From Sphingobium sp. (lineage in GTDB: Bacteria > Pseudomonadota > Alphaproteobacteria > Sphingomonadales > Sphingomonadaceae): a stretch of DNA of 64,000 bases. A program made the position numbers and the translations under genes. The notes under the pieces were generated by a model, which saw nothing but the letters and a program-made list of their open reading frames with translations, had not been told where the DNA came from and did no database searches. Below are positions 53,197-62,870 of this stretch, piece after piece. The stretch lies in assembly GCA_017744605.1 (NCBI GenBank), contig JAGIAZ010000011.1:1-64000 (forward strand), written 5' to 3'. Position 1 is the stretch's first letter, and every line of letters begins with the position of its first letter.

Positions 53197-55629
53197 ATGT
53201 CGTTGAACAACCTTGGCCGTCGTCTTTCTTCGCGGCCTGCCAATTTTCTCCACGTGCTGTCCGCCGGTTTGCTGCTCTCGGCAGCTTCGGGCGCCTACGC
53301 CCAGGCAGGGGAGGCATCGACCGACCCTTCAGCCTCAGACCATGACGAAAGCTTGCCCATCGTCGTGACCGCCCGCAATCGCGACGAGCGGCTGCAGGAC
53401 GTGCCGATCCCGATTTCGGTGCTGAATGGCGACCAGATCGCCACGCAACGGGTGTTCAACATCTCGGACCTTGCCCAGCGGGCGCCCGGCCTGACCGCCA
53501 CGACCCCCAATGCCCGTCGCACTGGTGTTTCGCTGCGCGGCATCGGCAAGACGAGCGGCAATGACAATATGGAAGCAGCGGTCGGCGTGATCGTCGATGA
53601 TGTCTTCCTCGATCATGTCGGCATGACCTATCAAGACTTCACCGACCTCCAGCAGGTCGAGATCCTGCGCGGTCCCCAGGGCACGCTGCTGGGCAAGAAC
53701 ACGTCGCTCGGCGTCATCAAATATACGAGCAAGGCACCCAGTTTCACGCCCGTGGGCACGGCCGAGGTCGAGGGCGGGCTGTCCACGCCGGCGTTCAAGG
53801 CGCGTGTGTCGTTTTCGGATGCGCTGGTCGCGGACAAGCTCGCTTTTCGCGCATCCGTCTCGGTCGACAAGCAGGATGGCGACATCATCAATGTGAACGC
53901 GGCCTATGGCGGTCGCTGGCACGAACGCGACCGCTGGGCTGGCCGGTTCCAACTTCTGTTCACGCCGACGGACGATCTTTCATTCAAGTTGAACCTCGAC
54001 GGCGCGGAAACGCATGAGAACAGCAACACCAAGCCGTTCATGATCGATCCGGCCACGCTGAATGACGGATCGGCGCGTACGACGACATACACGACCCGCC
54101 TCTCGCGCGGCTATTTCGGCGGCTACAAGCCTATCATCGGCTCCTGGACGACGATCGACATCGACCAGGCGCTGCCGCTGATCACGCGCAACTATGGCGC
54201 TTCTCTCGTTACGACCTGGGATCTGGGTGGGATCGAACTCAAGTCGATCACGGCGGCGCGCAAATTCCACTTTGACGCCAATAATGATAATGAGCAGACC
54301 CGTTTCGCGATCGCCCGCGGCGGCACGCTGGTCAACACGGAACAATATTCCGAGGAACTGCGCGCGAGCGGCAATATCACCCCGACGCTCGATTATCAGG
54401 CCGGCGTCTATTTCTTCAAGATCCTGACAGACACGAACAGCCGCAACCTGTTCGGCAAGGATGCAGGCGCCTTCTACGCGACGAACGCCCAATATAACGC
54501 GCTGATCGCCACGCCCGCGCTGCTCCAGCAGTCGCTGAACAACACGTTGTCGATCGTCAACCAGCATCCGGTTTCGACCAGCCAGGCTGTTTTCGCACAA
54601 CTGAACTGGAAGGCGACCGAGCGGTTCACGATCACCGCGGGTATCCGCTATACGCGTGAGCAGAAGACCAGCACCACCCGCCGCGACCTCAGCTTCGCCG
54701 ACGGCTCGCCGCTGGTATCGACGGGCAATGCGAACGCGGATGCCATCCGCCTTGCGCAACTGAGCACGCCCTATGCGACGATCGTCGGCGATCCCATTCA
54801 CGCTGGCGCCGTCTCCTGGCTCATCAACCCCAGCTACCATCTCTCGCGCGACGTGCTCATCTATGCGTCGGCGAGCGGCGGCGGAAAGTCGGGTGCGGTC
54901 GCATTCGACAACACGGGCGCACGCCGCAATGTGAAGCCCGAAAAGACCACCGATTTCGAGCTTGGTATCAAGGGCCGGTTCTTCGGGGCGCTGTGGCTCA
55001 ACGCCAATCTCTTCTATACGAAGGTGCGTGACTATCAGGCGACGACGAGCATCCCTGATGCGACGTCGTCCACGGGCTATAGTTCGGTGCTGGGCAATAT
55101 CCCGGGCCTGCGTGCCCAGGGAGTCGAGGTGGACGGCGCGCTGGACGTGACCAAGGGGTTCACGATCAATTTCGGCGGGTCGTATAACGACGCGACCTAC
55201 ACCGACTGGTCGACCGCCACCTGCCCGCGCTCCTATCCGACCACGGTGGCTGTCTGCAACAACACGGGCAAGCAGATCGTCGGCGCGCCGAAATGGACGG
55301 CGATCTTGGGTTTCGACTTCAGGCGCGAGATCGGGGGCTCGGGCGTTTCGCTCCATGCCTTCGCTAACGACAGCTACAAGTCGGGCCACAATCTTGAGCA
55401 ACTGCTCTCGCCCTACGGCTGGCAGAAGGCTTACCATCTGACCGATGCGGGCATCGGCATCGTCACAAGGATCGCCGGCGCCGAGACCGAACTCAGCCTG
55501 GTCGGCAAGAATATCTTCGACACGCAGTATACGACCAGCGTCAACGACTTCAGCAACAATGCCCCGGTCGGTTACGATGGCATAGGCGCCCGTCGCTACA
55601 TCGGCGTGCTGCTGCGCGCGAAGTTCTGA
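53197..55629 (+). CDS. TonB-dependent outer-membrane receptor
   Basis: This 810-residue protein has a signal peptide ending in SGAYAQA and a TonB-box-like LPIVVTARNRDERLQD. The plug domain (DVPIPISVL... to about residue 230) has VDDVFLDHVGMTYQDF and VEILRGPQGTLLGKNT. A 22-strand-type barrel ends in Phe (IGVLLRAKF). It imports a scarce substrate across the outer membrane; the substrate is unknown. The ATG at 53197 was preferred to the upstream GTG because the signal peptide begins there. It probably forms an operon with the flanking genes. Confidence 0.93.
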   Translation: MSLNNLGRRLSSRPANFLHVLSAGLLLSAASGAYAQAGEASTDPSASDHDESLPIVVTARNRDERLQDVPIPISVLNGDQIATQRVFNISDLAQRAPGLTATTPNARRTGVSLRGIGKTSGNDNMEAAVGVIVDDVFLDHVGMTYQDFTDLQQVEILRGPQGTLLGKNTSLGVIKYTSKAPSFTPVGTAEVEGGLSTPAFKARVSFSDALVADKLAFRASVSVDKQDGDIINVNAAYGGRWHERDRWAGRFQLLFTPTDDLSFKLNLDGAETHENSNTKPFMIDPATLNDGSARTTTYTTRLSRGYFGGYKPIIGSWTTIDIDQALPLITRNYGASLVTTWDLGGIELKSITAARKFHFDANNDNEQTRFAIARGGTLVNTEQYSEELRASGNITPTLDYQAGVYFFKILTDTNSRNLFGKDAGAFYATNAQYNALIATPALLQQSLNNTLSIVNQHPVSTSQAVFAQLNWKATERFTITAGIRYTREQKTSTTRRDLSFADGSPLVSTGNANADAIRLAQLSTPYATIVGDPIHAGAVSWLINPSYHLSRDVLIYASASGGGKSGAVAFDNTGARRNVKPEKTTDFELGIKGRFFGALWLNANLFYTKVRDYQATTSIPDATSSTGYSSVLGNIPGLRAQGVEVDGALDVTKGFTINFGGSYNDATYTDWSTATCPRSYPTTVAVCNNTGKQIVGAPKWTAILGFDFRREIGGSGVSLHAFANDSYKSGHNLEQLLSPYGWQKAYHLTDAGIGIVTRIAGAETELSLVGKNIFDTQYTTSVNDFSNNAPVGYDGIGARRYIGVLLRAKF

Positions 55630-55642
55630 CGGGAGCCGCAGC

Positions 55643-56431
55643 ATGAGACGCAAACATCTCCTGTCGCTCGCCGCGCTGATGTTGCTGGCGGCGGGACCGC
55701 AGGCCGCATACAGCCAGAAAGTCAAAGCCGCGAAGGCCGACAATATTCCCCGCCTCGCTAACGGCAGGCCTGACTTTTCCGGAATCTGGCAGACGCTGAG
55801 CGAGGCCGACTATGACCTCGAACCCCATGCCGGGCGGAGGGATGCACCGCCCGGTCCAGGGGTGGTGGACGGCAGCGAACTGCCCTACAAGCCGGACGCG
55901 CGGGCGCAGAAGGAGCGGAATTTTGCGGTGCGGGCGACCGACGATCCTCGTCTGCACTGCTATATCCTGGGCGTGCCGCGCAGCGTCTATTATCCGGCGC
56001 CCTTCCAGATCTTTCAACGGGACCGAGACCTCACGCTGGTCCATCAGTTCGGCCATCAGGTGCGGACGATCCACACCAATGGCACGCTGCATCCGAAGGA
56101 AGCCGATCAGCAGTTTTGGCTCGGTGATTCCCGCGGCCGTTGGGAAGGGGACGCGCTCGTCGTCGACGTGACCGATTTCAACGACGTCACCTGGCTGGAC
56201 CGCGCGGGCAATTATCACAGCCCGGACATGCATGTGACCGAGACGTGGCGCTTCGTCGATCACGACACGATTTCCTACACCGCGATAGTCGAGGACCCTC
56301 AGGTCTACACAAAGCCCTGGACGATCAACGTCCTGCTCAATCGTCGGCGCGAGAAGAACTTCGAGCTGATCGAGGATTACTGCTTCACGCTCCGTTACGA
56401 CAAATTCTACCCGAACAAGGCTGAAAAATGA
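55643..56431 (+). CDS. Periplasmic conserved protein, GRPDFSGIW family (copy 1)
   Basis: This 262-residue protein has a signal peptide (LLSLAALMLLAAGPQAAYS). The mature protein carries NGRPDFSGIWQTLSE, LGDSRGRWEGDALVVDVTDF, NDVTWLDRAGNYHS and VEDPQVYTKPWTI. These are hallmarks of a large secreted proteobacterial family with no known activity that I can name. It lies 13 bp downstream of the receptor gene and overlaps a paralogue by four bases. The receptor context suggests a role in handling the imported compound. Confidence 0.78.
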   Translation: MRRKHLLSLAALMLLAAGPQAAYSQKVKAAKADNIPRLANGRPDFSGIWQTLSEADYDLEPHAGRRDAPPGPGVVDGSELPYKPDARAQKERNFAVRATDDPRLHCYILGVPRSVYYPAPFQIFQRDRDLTLVHQFGHQVRTIHTNGTLHPKEADQQFWLGDSRGRWEGDALVVDVTDFNDVTWLDRAGNYHSPDMHVTETWRFVDHDTISYTAIVEDPQVYTKPWTINVLLNRRREKNFELIEDYCFTLRYDKFYPNKAEK

Positions 56432-57441
56432 TGCGCAAGACTCTTGCCGCCATGGTCTTCGTCACTGGCATCGCCGGCTCGGCTTCGCAGCTCTTCGCCC
56501 AGGACCAGACTGCATCGGCCCCGAAACCCGACCCGGGTTTGACGTCGGCCTTTAATCCGGCCGGGGGTGACGATCAGTGGGCCAGGACCGTCCCGGTCAT
56601 AGCCTCGGAAGCCTGGAAGGGGCCGCGCACGGCCGACGGCCAGCCCGACATAGCCGGCTTCTACTCCAACACGATCGGCAATCATGCCAACTTCACCGAT
56701 CCGCAGGCTGGCCCTCCCGGCGAGCCTTCCCGTGCGTCGAAGCTGCCGCGCGAACAACGCGCGCCGAGCCGCGTTTCCGATCCGCCGGATGGTCAGATTC
56801 CCTATCTGCCCGCCGCACGAGCGGCGCAGGAAGATTTCGCCAGGAACTTTGCGACGCCGACGCACGCCTGGCACATCGAGCCGCTGGCGCGCTGTGCGCC
56901 GGCCGGCGTTCCCAAATCCTTCATGTGGCACGGCTTCGAGATCCGCCAATATCCGGACTCCATTGTGTTGCTGTTCGATTCCGGCACGCGGATCATCCAT
57001 CTGGACAAGTCGCCGCATCTTCCCAGCGCGGTGAAACTCTGGAACGGGAATTCCCGCGGTCATTGGGAGGGCAATACCCTCGTCGTCGAGGTCACGAACA
57101 ACAACGGCAAGGCCATGTTCGGTCGCTATGGCGATTTCATGAGCGAGAATGCGACGGTCACCGAGCGCTATGTGTTCGACAACAACCGCCAGCGCTTCAA
57201 CTATGTCGCGACCTTCACCGATCCAACCGTCTATTCGCGACCATGGACAGCGACGATTCCGGTCCGGCATTACACCGAGGCCGACAAGACCGACGACTGG
57301 CACTATGATGTGAGTGAAGCCAATCTGCCGGGCAAGCCGTTGCTGCACGAGAAGATGGAACGGCCCTGCGTCGAGAATAACGGTCCCTCCGATGGCGGCA
57401 TTTTCGACCTGCCGCCCAATGGACCCGTTATCGATCGCTGA
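56428..57441 (+). CDS. Periplasmic conserved protein, GRPDFSGIW family (copy 2)
   Basis: This 337-residue paralogue of the preceding gene shares the same conserved blocks: DGQPDIAGFYSNT, WNGNSRGHWEGNTLVVEVTN and FTDPTVYSRPWTATIPVRHY. It has its own signal peptide (MVFVTGIAGSASQLFA). The N-terminal half is expanded relative to copy 1. The overlapping starts and stops (ATGA) indicate coexpression. It is convergent with the sulfite dehydrogenase operon, with 41 bp between stops. Confidence 0.77.
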   Translation: MMRKTLAAMVFVTGIAGSASQLFAQDQTASAPKPDPGLTSAFNPAGGDDQWARTVPVIASEAWKGPRTADGQPDIAGFYSNTIGNHANFTDPQAGPPGEPSRASKLPREQRAPSRVSDPPDGQIPYLPAARAAQEDFARNFATPTHAWHIEPLARCAPAGVPKSFMWHGFEIRQYPDSIVLLFDSGTRIIHLDKSPHLPSAVKLWNGNSRGHWEGNTLVVEVTNNNGKAMFGRYGDFMSENATVTERYVFDNNRQRFNYVATFTDPTVYSRPWTATIPVRHYTEADKTDDWHYDVSEANLPGKPLLHEKMERPCVENNGPSDGGIFDLPPNGPVIDR

Positions 57442-57482
57442 AAGGGAAGGCGAAGTCGGGGCAATTGCCCCGGCTCGTTGTT

Positions 57483-57794
57483 TCAGCCGAATTTCTTCGC
57501 GAGAATCTCAGCGACCTTGTTCGCGTCGGGCTGTTCAACCGGCGCCTTGTAGACCGTGATCATTTTGTTCACCGCGTCACGCCAGAATTGATCACCCTTT
57601 CCGCGCGGCTGCGTCACGATATAGTCGAGGGAGTGACAGGCTGTGCAATTGTTGCGCACGACCTCCGCGTCGGCGCCGGCGAGTTCGGCAGGCGGTGTGG
57701 TTTCGGCGCCAAGCGCATAAGTGACCGGACGCGCGCCGCAAGCAACGCCGACCAGCGACGCGGCGACTGCGAGCGTGGCAAAGGAGCGGTTCAT
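57483..57794 (-). CDS. sorB: Sulfite dehydrogenase cytochrome c subunit (SorB-like)
   Basis: This 103-residue exported monohaem cytochrome c has an N-terminal signal sequence and a haem-binding motif CTACH, in VVRNNCTACHSLDYIV. The helices around the axial Met (VNKMITVYKAP) match SorB-type subunits. It would take electrons from the molybdenum subunit encoded just upstream and pass them to the respiratory chain. The ATG at 57794 overlaps the sorA stop by four bases. Confidence 0.85.
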   Translation of the reverse strand: MNRSFATLAVAASLVGVACGARPVTYALGAETTPPAELAGADAEVVRNNCTACHSLDYIVTQPRGKGDQFWRDAVNKMITVYKAPVEQPDANKVAEILAKKFG

Positions 57795-59002
57795 AGGGCC
57801 TCCAGCGTCACTGTTTCGACGACGTTGCGCATATAGCCAGCCGGCTGCCAGAGAGGCTGGAGCGGCTGGCTTTCTCCGTCCGCGCCGAACGCGCGGACCT
57901 TCACGCGGTGAGAGCCCTTCGCAAGGGTCAGGCGCGTGCGCCACTCGCGGAAGGAATAGCGGCCCAGATCCTGCCCCAGGGCGGTCTCCTTCCAGCTCGC
58001 GCCGTCGTCGGTCGAAATCAGGACGCGCGCAATGCCACTGCCGCCATTGAAGGCAATGCCTTTGAGGTCGAGCGCCGAGCCCGCCTTGACGACCTGCCGA
58101 TCCTGGTGGCTCGTCAGGAAGGCGCGGATGTTGAATCGTCCGATCGGCTTCGTCTTGTCGGGTTTTCCGCCGGGCGCCACGCAATGACAGTCATTGTCGG
58201 GAACGCGATAGGCGGTTTTCATCCAATATCCGTCGAAGTCGGCATCGACCACGTTGATCTCGTTCAGATGCTTGACCCAGTAAGTGCCGTAATAGCCCGG
58301 CACGACCAGCCGCAGCGGAAAACCGTTGAGGAAGGGCAGGGGCGCGCCATTCATGGCATAAGCGATCATCACCTCTCCATCGCGTGCGTGATCGATGTCG
58401 AGCGCCTTGACGAAGTCGGGGATGGTGTCGACCGGGGGATTGTCGAGGCCATTGAATGTGACCTGGCGCGCGCCGATGCGAACGCCAGCACGATCGAGCA
58501 GTGCACGCAACGGCACGCCGCGCCAGCGCGCATTGCCCATGGCGCCATTGCCGAGCTGGCCGCCGCCGACGCGCGGCTCGAAGAAGCCCCGACTGTTGCC
58601 CGAGCATTGATTGACTGCCACGAGGTCCTGGGACGGATAGTCGCGCCGAAGCGAGGCCAGGGTCAATGAAAGCGGTGTCTCGACATGGCCGCCGATCGTG
58701 AGGCGAAACGTTTCGGGATCGATCGTCGTCGGTAGATCGGACAGATGATATCGGACGAAAAAGGCGTCGTTGGGGGTGAGAATATTCTCGCCGAACACGC
58801 TGAAGGGCGTCTCGAGCTGTGGCGGCCGGGCGGTCAGCCCGATCATCGGGCGTTTTTGCGGCAGGCGGACGAGCGGACGCCGGCCATTGGCGAAAGGCAA
58901 CTGCACGGTAGCACTATGGGCCGCGGTCGACACAGTCAGCAGCGACGCCGCCGCTCCGCCCAGCAATCCCCTTCGGCTTATCCGCAGCTCTTCCTCAATC
59001 AT
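57791..59002 (-). CDS. sorA: Sulfite dehydrogenase molybdopterin subunit (SorA-like)
   Basis: This 403-residue sulfite oxidase-family protein oxidises sulfite to sulfate in the periplasm. It has a Tat signal (ISRRGLLGGAAASLL), the molybdopterin domain with the Mo-ligand Cys in AVNQCSGNSRGFF, and WRGVPLRALLDRAG. The C-terminal dimerisation domain contains GIAFNGGSGIARVLISTDDG. There is no haem b5 domain, consistent with a separate SorB cytochrome. It overlaps the LysR-type regulator gene by 8 bp and sorB by 4 bp, making a single coupled operon. Confidence 0.9.
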   Translation of the reverse strand: MIEEELRISRRGLLGGAAASLLTVSTAAHSATVQLPFANGRRPLVRLPQKRPMIGLTARPPQLETPFSVFGENILTPNDAFFVRYHLSDLPTTIDPETFRLTIGGHVETPLSLTLASLRRDYPSQDLVAVNQCSGNSRGFFEPRVGGGQLGNGAMGNARWRGVPLRALLDRAGVRIGARQVTFNGLDNPPVDTIPDFVKALDIDHARDGEVMIAYAMNGAPLPFLNGFPLRLVVPGYYGTYWVKHLNEINVVDADFDGYWMKTAYRVPDNDCHCVAPGGKPDKTKPIGRFNIRAFLTSHQDRQVVKAGSALDLKGIAFNGGSGIARVLISTDDGASWKETALGQDLGRYSFREWRTRLTLAKGSHRVKVRAFGADGESQPLQPLWQPAGYMRNVVETVTLEAL

Positions 59003-60086
59003 GCACTACCTCAATGTGGTTCGCGATCCCGGTCTCGATCCGGGCCGGCGGCGGGCCGAACGGCATTCCGCTTCCTCGGTCCTCGCACACCTCATTTCGA
59101 GGCCCGAACTTGAGATCCGGTCGTTCCTCGAAACTCAGAATGCGGTCAGGCGTTTTGGAAGACGAGATCGGCTTGCCCTTGCGGAGCGCATCAACGTCCG
59201 CATGCGGCGCCAGCAGCTCGATCAACCGATATGTATAGTTCCGCAGGAGATTGCCGCGCTGGATGGCGATCTTCGTGCTATGCGGTCCGAAGAGCCGGCT
59301 CGAGCCCGGCAATGTGACCAGTCCGTCGCGAGAACCATTATCGGCTGCCATCTGAGCGACGATGCCCACGCCCATGCCGAGCTGGACATAGGTCTTGATG
59401 ACGTCGGCATCCATGGCGGCCAGCCTGATATCCGGTTCCAGCTCCGCGCGTGCAAATGTCTCGACGATGCCGGAGCCGCCGGTCACGTCGGGGCTGTAGG
59501 TGATGATCGGGTAGCGTGCGAGTTGCTCCAGCGCGAGGTCTGTCACCCGGCAAAGTTCGTGGCCGGGCGGGACGATCACCACGTGCTTCCAGCTGAAACA
59601 TGGAATGGTCTCCAGCTCGTTGTGCCCGTCGACCGCCTCGGTCGCTATGCCGATATCCGCTTCTCCACGGACAAGCATGTCCACGACATAGCGCGGGCTG
59701 CCTTGTCGCAGCTCCACGTCCACATCGGGAAATTGCTCGCTGAACCGCACCAGCACCGGCGGGAGCACGTAGTTGGCCTGGTTGTGCGTTGCGGCGATGA
59801 CCAGCCTGCCGCTGTCGGCTTGCGCGAACTGCTGGGAAAGGCGCTTGAGATTGTCCGATTCCCGAAGCAGACGATCGATCACCTGGGCGGCGCTTTGACC
59901 CGCCTTGGTCAGGCCGACCAGACGCTTCCCACGGCGCACGAAAATCTCGAACTTGAGCTCCGCCTCAAGCTCCTTGATCTGTTTGCTGACACCGGATTGG
60001 GAGGTGTAAAGCTCTTGCGCCACCTTCGTCAGGTTGAGGTCGTTCCGGACCGCGGCGCGTACATATTTCAGCTGCTGCAGGTTCAT
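58995..60086 (-). CDS. CysB-like LysR-family regulator
   Basis: This 363-residue protein has a winged HTH (MNLQQLKYVRAAVRNDLNLT, then VAQELYTSQSGVSKQIKELE and FVRRGKRLVGLT), the form typical of CysB/Cbl. A periplasmic-binding-protein-like effector domain follows, whose ligands in this group are sulfur compounds such as O-acetylserine or adenosine phosphosulfate. The ATG at 60086 begins the HTH. Its stop overlaps sorA by 8 bp, so it probably controls sulfite oxidation in response to sulfur status. The 276-bp gap upstream shows no clear promoter. Confidence 0.88.
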   Translation of the reverse strand: MNLQQLKYVRAAVRNDLNLTKVAQELYTSQSGVSKQIKELEAELKFEIFVRRGKRLVGLTKAGQSAAQVIDRLLRESDNLKRLSQQFAQADSGRLVIAATHNQANYVLPPVLVRFSEQFPDVDVELRQGSPRYVVDMLVRGEADIGIATEAVDGHNELETIPCFSWKHVVIVPPGHELCRVTDLALEQLARYPIITYSPDVTGGSGIVETFARAELEPDIRLAAMDADVIKTYVQLGMGVGIVAQMAADNGSRDGLVTLPGSSRLFGPHSTKIAIQRGNLLRNYTYRLIELLAPHADVDALRKGKPISSSKTPDRILSFEERPDLKFGPRNEVCEDRGSGMPFGPPPARIETGIANHIEVVHD

Positions 60087-60362
60087 GACGCTGCCGGCTC
60101 TGCAACCGGCGCCGCCCAGCTGGACCTCGCGGACGCACGAAACCGCGTGTCGGGCCTTTGCCACGATAGCCGCTCAACGGCAGTCCCAAACCCATAGATC
60201 ATGACGCGCCCTCTTCAGTGGCAGCATCCTCCGTAGGGTAGCGGCTTCCCAATCATATTGGTAGAAATAATGTCGAGAAGCAAGAGTGTCTGTGGCGTAG
60301 GATATTTTTCCGTTGCCCAAGAAAAGCCAGTCGCGCCACGAGCCTGCTCCATATGGGGCCGT

Positions 60363-61742
60363 TCACGAGGCAGAAGCGTCGAAGCGCCACCCTCCGCCCA
60401 AGGCCTGATAAAGCGATATGCGGGCCATCAATGCGTCCGCCTGCGCCTGGACGAGGCCCAGCTCGGCGGCAAGCAGGCCGCGCTGCGCATCGAGTTGCTC
60501 CAGATAGGGCGAATAGCCGGCGCGATAGCGATTGGATGCCAGCCGGAACGTTTCGGCAAGGGCATCGCGCTGCGCCGTGAAGACGCCCACCTGCTCGTCG
60601 GCCCTCGCGACTCCCGCCAGCGCGTCGTCCACGTCCCGGAATGCGTTGAGCGCCACCTTGCGATAGGAGAAAGCGGCGGCATCGCGCTGCGCCGCGGCGC
60701 TCGTCACGCCTGCGCGCAGGCGGCCGCCCTGAAACAACGGCGCTAGGATGCTCCCGCCCGCCGACCACGAGGTGATCGGATCCTTGAGCAAGGTCGAGAA
60801 GGCCGCCCCGGCCGATCCGGTCAGCCGAAACTGCGGGAGATAACGCTTGCGCGCCGCCGAGAGCGAGTGATCGCTGGCCGCAAGCAACAACTCCGCCTGC
60901 GCGACGTCAGGCCTGCGGCGCAGAAGCTCGGACGGCAGCCCCTCTGGAATGCCAGGCGTCTTGAGGGCCGTCAGCACCGCGCCGCGCGTGATCGCGCCCG
61001 GCAGGTCGCCAGCCAGCAGCCGCAGCGCGTTTTCCTGCCTGGACCGCGCCTGCTCAAGCGGTGCGACGATCTGCACTGCCGATTGATATTCGGCCTGTGC
61101 CTGCGCCAGTTCGAGCTTGGGCGAATAGCCCGCGTCGGTGCGGCGCTTGATGAGGGCAAGGGCTTGCTGGCGCGCCTCAATAGCCTGCCGTGCAATGGCG
61201 AGGCGCGCGTCGAGCGCAAGCAGCGTCACATAACCGCTCGCTGCCGTTGCGGTGACCGAGAGCCGCACGGAATCCCGCGCGGCCTTGCTCGCCAGCCAGG
61301 CCGAGCGCGCCGCCGATTTCTGGTCCGAGAGTCGCCCGAACAGGTCCGCTTCCCACGAGGCTTGCAGGAGCGGCTGGGCGGCGGTCTGCTCCGACGGCGT
61401 ACCGAACGGGCTGACGCTGCGCGACCGTGCGCCAGCGGCAAGACCGTCGAGCGTCGGCAGCAGTGCCGCCCGCGCACCCAGTTCCTGCGCCCGTGCGTCG
61501 CGGATGCGGGCGCCGGCAATGGCGATATCGGGATTGTTGGCGAGCGCGCGGACGATCAGATCGTTGAGCGCGGAATCCTGAAAGGCCAGCCACCAGTCCT
61601 GATCGAGCGAAGCGTCGGCGGCCAAATCGGTCTGCCAGCGATCGGGCGGCGCGAGCGGATCGACGCGGGCGGTCTCGACGGCAGGGCCAGCGCAACCGGA
61701 CAGCGACAGCGCAAGCGCCAGAGCGGGAAACGCCGTGCGCAT
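60363..61742 (-). CDS. NodT-family outer-membrane efflux lipoprotein
   Basis: This 459-residue TolC-like outer-membrane factor has a lipoprotein signal with lipobox LSGC near residue 17. Long alternating helices form the periplasmic tunnel, with two OEP repeats: the WWLAFQDSALNDLIVRALANN start and the second-half motif AGYSPYLEQLDAQRGLL. It shares one base with the upstream adaptor gene stop, completing a three-component drug-export operon. Confidence 0.92.
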   Translation of the reverse strand: MRTAFPALALALSLSGCAGPAVETARVDPLAPPDRWQTDLAADASLDQDWWLAFQDSALNDLIVRALANNPDIAIAGARIRDARAQELGARAALLPTLDGLAAGARSRSVSPFGTPSEQTAAQPLLQASWEADLFGRLSDQKSAARSAWLASKAARDSVRLSVTATAASGYVTLLALDARLAIARQAIEARQQALALIKRRTDAGYSPKLELAQAQAEYQSAVQIVAPLEQARSRQENALRLLAGDLPGAITRGAVLTALKTPGIPEGLPSELLRRRPDVAQAELLLAASDHSLSAARKRYLPQFRLTGSAGAAFSTLLKDPITSWSAGGSILAPLFQGGRLRAGVTSAAAQRDAAAFSYRKVALNAFRDVDDALAGVARADEQVGVFTAQRDALAETFRLASNRYRAGYSPYLEQLDAQRGLLAAELGLVQAQADALMARISLYQALGGGWRFDASAS

Positions 61743-62860
61743 CAGTTTCTCGTGGCGATATTGAGTTCGACCGACATGCCCGGCCTTAGCCCGCGCGCGG
61801 CCGCTTGCCCGGGATCGATCCGGATGCGCACGGCGATGCGCTGCGCAACCTTGACGAAATTGCCGGTCGCATTGTCGGGCTTCAGTACGGCGAATTCCGA
61901 TCCGGCGGCCGGCGAAAGGCTCTCGACCCTGCCTTTCAGTTCCGCGCCGCCCAGTGCATCGACCCGGAAGGTCGCCTTCTGCCCCGGCCGCATCCTTCGC
62001 GTCTGCGCTTCCTTGAAGTTGGCGATGACCCAGAGATCTCGCGGCACCAGGAACATGAGCTGCGTGCCCGCCGACACGAACGCGCCGTTGCGCACGCCGA
62101 TCTCGGAAAGCTGGCCGTCGACCGGCGCACGGATAACGGTATTGTCGAGATCGATCTGCGCGAGATGGAGCTGGGCCTGAGCGGCCTCGACCGATGCCTC
62201 GAGGCCGCCGCGTCCCACGATGACCGAGCGCACGTCCTGATGGCCGACCTGCTCGGCCGCCTGCGCCTGTCGCAATCCGGCCTGCGCGGCGAGCAGGGCT
62301 GCGCGCGTCTGGTCACGTTCGCGTTCGGAAATGGAGCCGTCCGCGACCAGGGCATCGGCGCGCTTCATATCGGCCTGGGCGCGCACGAGCTGAGCTTCGG
62401 CATTGGCGATGGCCGCCGATTGCCCCACCAAAGCTGCCTCGCGGGCGCGCTGACTCTGCTGCGAATTGGCGAGAGCCGCGTGTTGCGCGGCAAGGCTCCC
62501 CTTCGCCTGCTCGACCCGCGCCGCATAGATGCGACTGTCGATGGTGGCGAGCACCTGACCCCGTTTCACGAACATGAAATCCTTGACCGGAACGGAGGTC
62601 ACATAGCCGCTGACCTGCGGGCTGATGATCGTGACCTGGCCACGCACATAGGCATTGTCCGTTTCCTCGGACCAACCGGCGAAGGGTGGCAGATGCCAGG
62701 CGTAGAGAATGGAAAGCACAGCAGCGAGCGCGATGGCGCCGATCGCGATTATGGTCATGCGGCTCTTGGGCGGCGGCCTCCAGCCGGCGGGCGCTTCCGC
62801 GGACGGCGGTTCGACGGGCGCTGTCTGGGCTTGCGGCGGCACGGACTGCGACTGGGTCAT
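61742..62860 (-). CDS. HlyD/EmrA-family membrane fusion protein
   Basis: This 372-residue periplasmic adaptor has a Pro-rich cytoplasmic N-terminus and a single membrane anchor (about 34-52). It has a barrel-sandwich/lipoyl segment (NAYVRGQVTIISPQVSGYV), a long coiled-coil hairpin (about 100-210, Ala/Gln/Arg-rich) and a beta-barrel (RAPVDGQLSEIGVRNGAFV). It links the inner-membrane MFS pump, whose stop lies 10 bp upstream, to the NodT-type outer-membrane protein. Confidence 0.93.
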   Translation of the reverse strand: MTQSQSVPPQAQTAPVEPPSAEAPAGWRPPPKSRMTIIAIGAIALAAVLSILYAWHLPPFAGWSEETDNAYVRGQVTIISPQVSGYVTSVPVKDFMFVKRGQVLATIDSRIYAARVEQAKGSLAAQHAALANSQQSQRAREAALVGQSAAIANAEAQLVRAQADMKRADALVADGSISERERDQTRAALLAAQAGLRQAQAAEQVGHQDVRSVIVGRGGLEASVEAAQAQLHLAQIDLDNTVIRAPVDGQLSEIGVRNGAFVSAGTQLMFLVPRDLWVIANFKEAQTRRMRPGQKATFRVDALGGAELKGRVESLSPAAGSEFAVLKPDNATGNFVKVAQRIAVRIRIDPGQAAARGLRPGMSVELNIATRN

Positions 62861-62870
62861 AGATCTCCCT

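Noticed and set aside
53980-55743. 587-codon frame opposite the TonB receptor
   Set aside because: The receptor frame has a signal peptide, plug motifs and a terminal Phe; this one has none.
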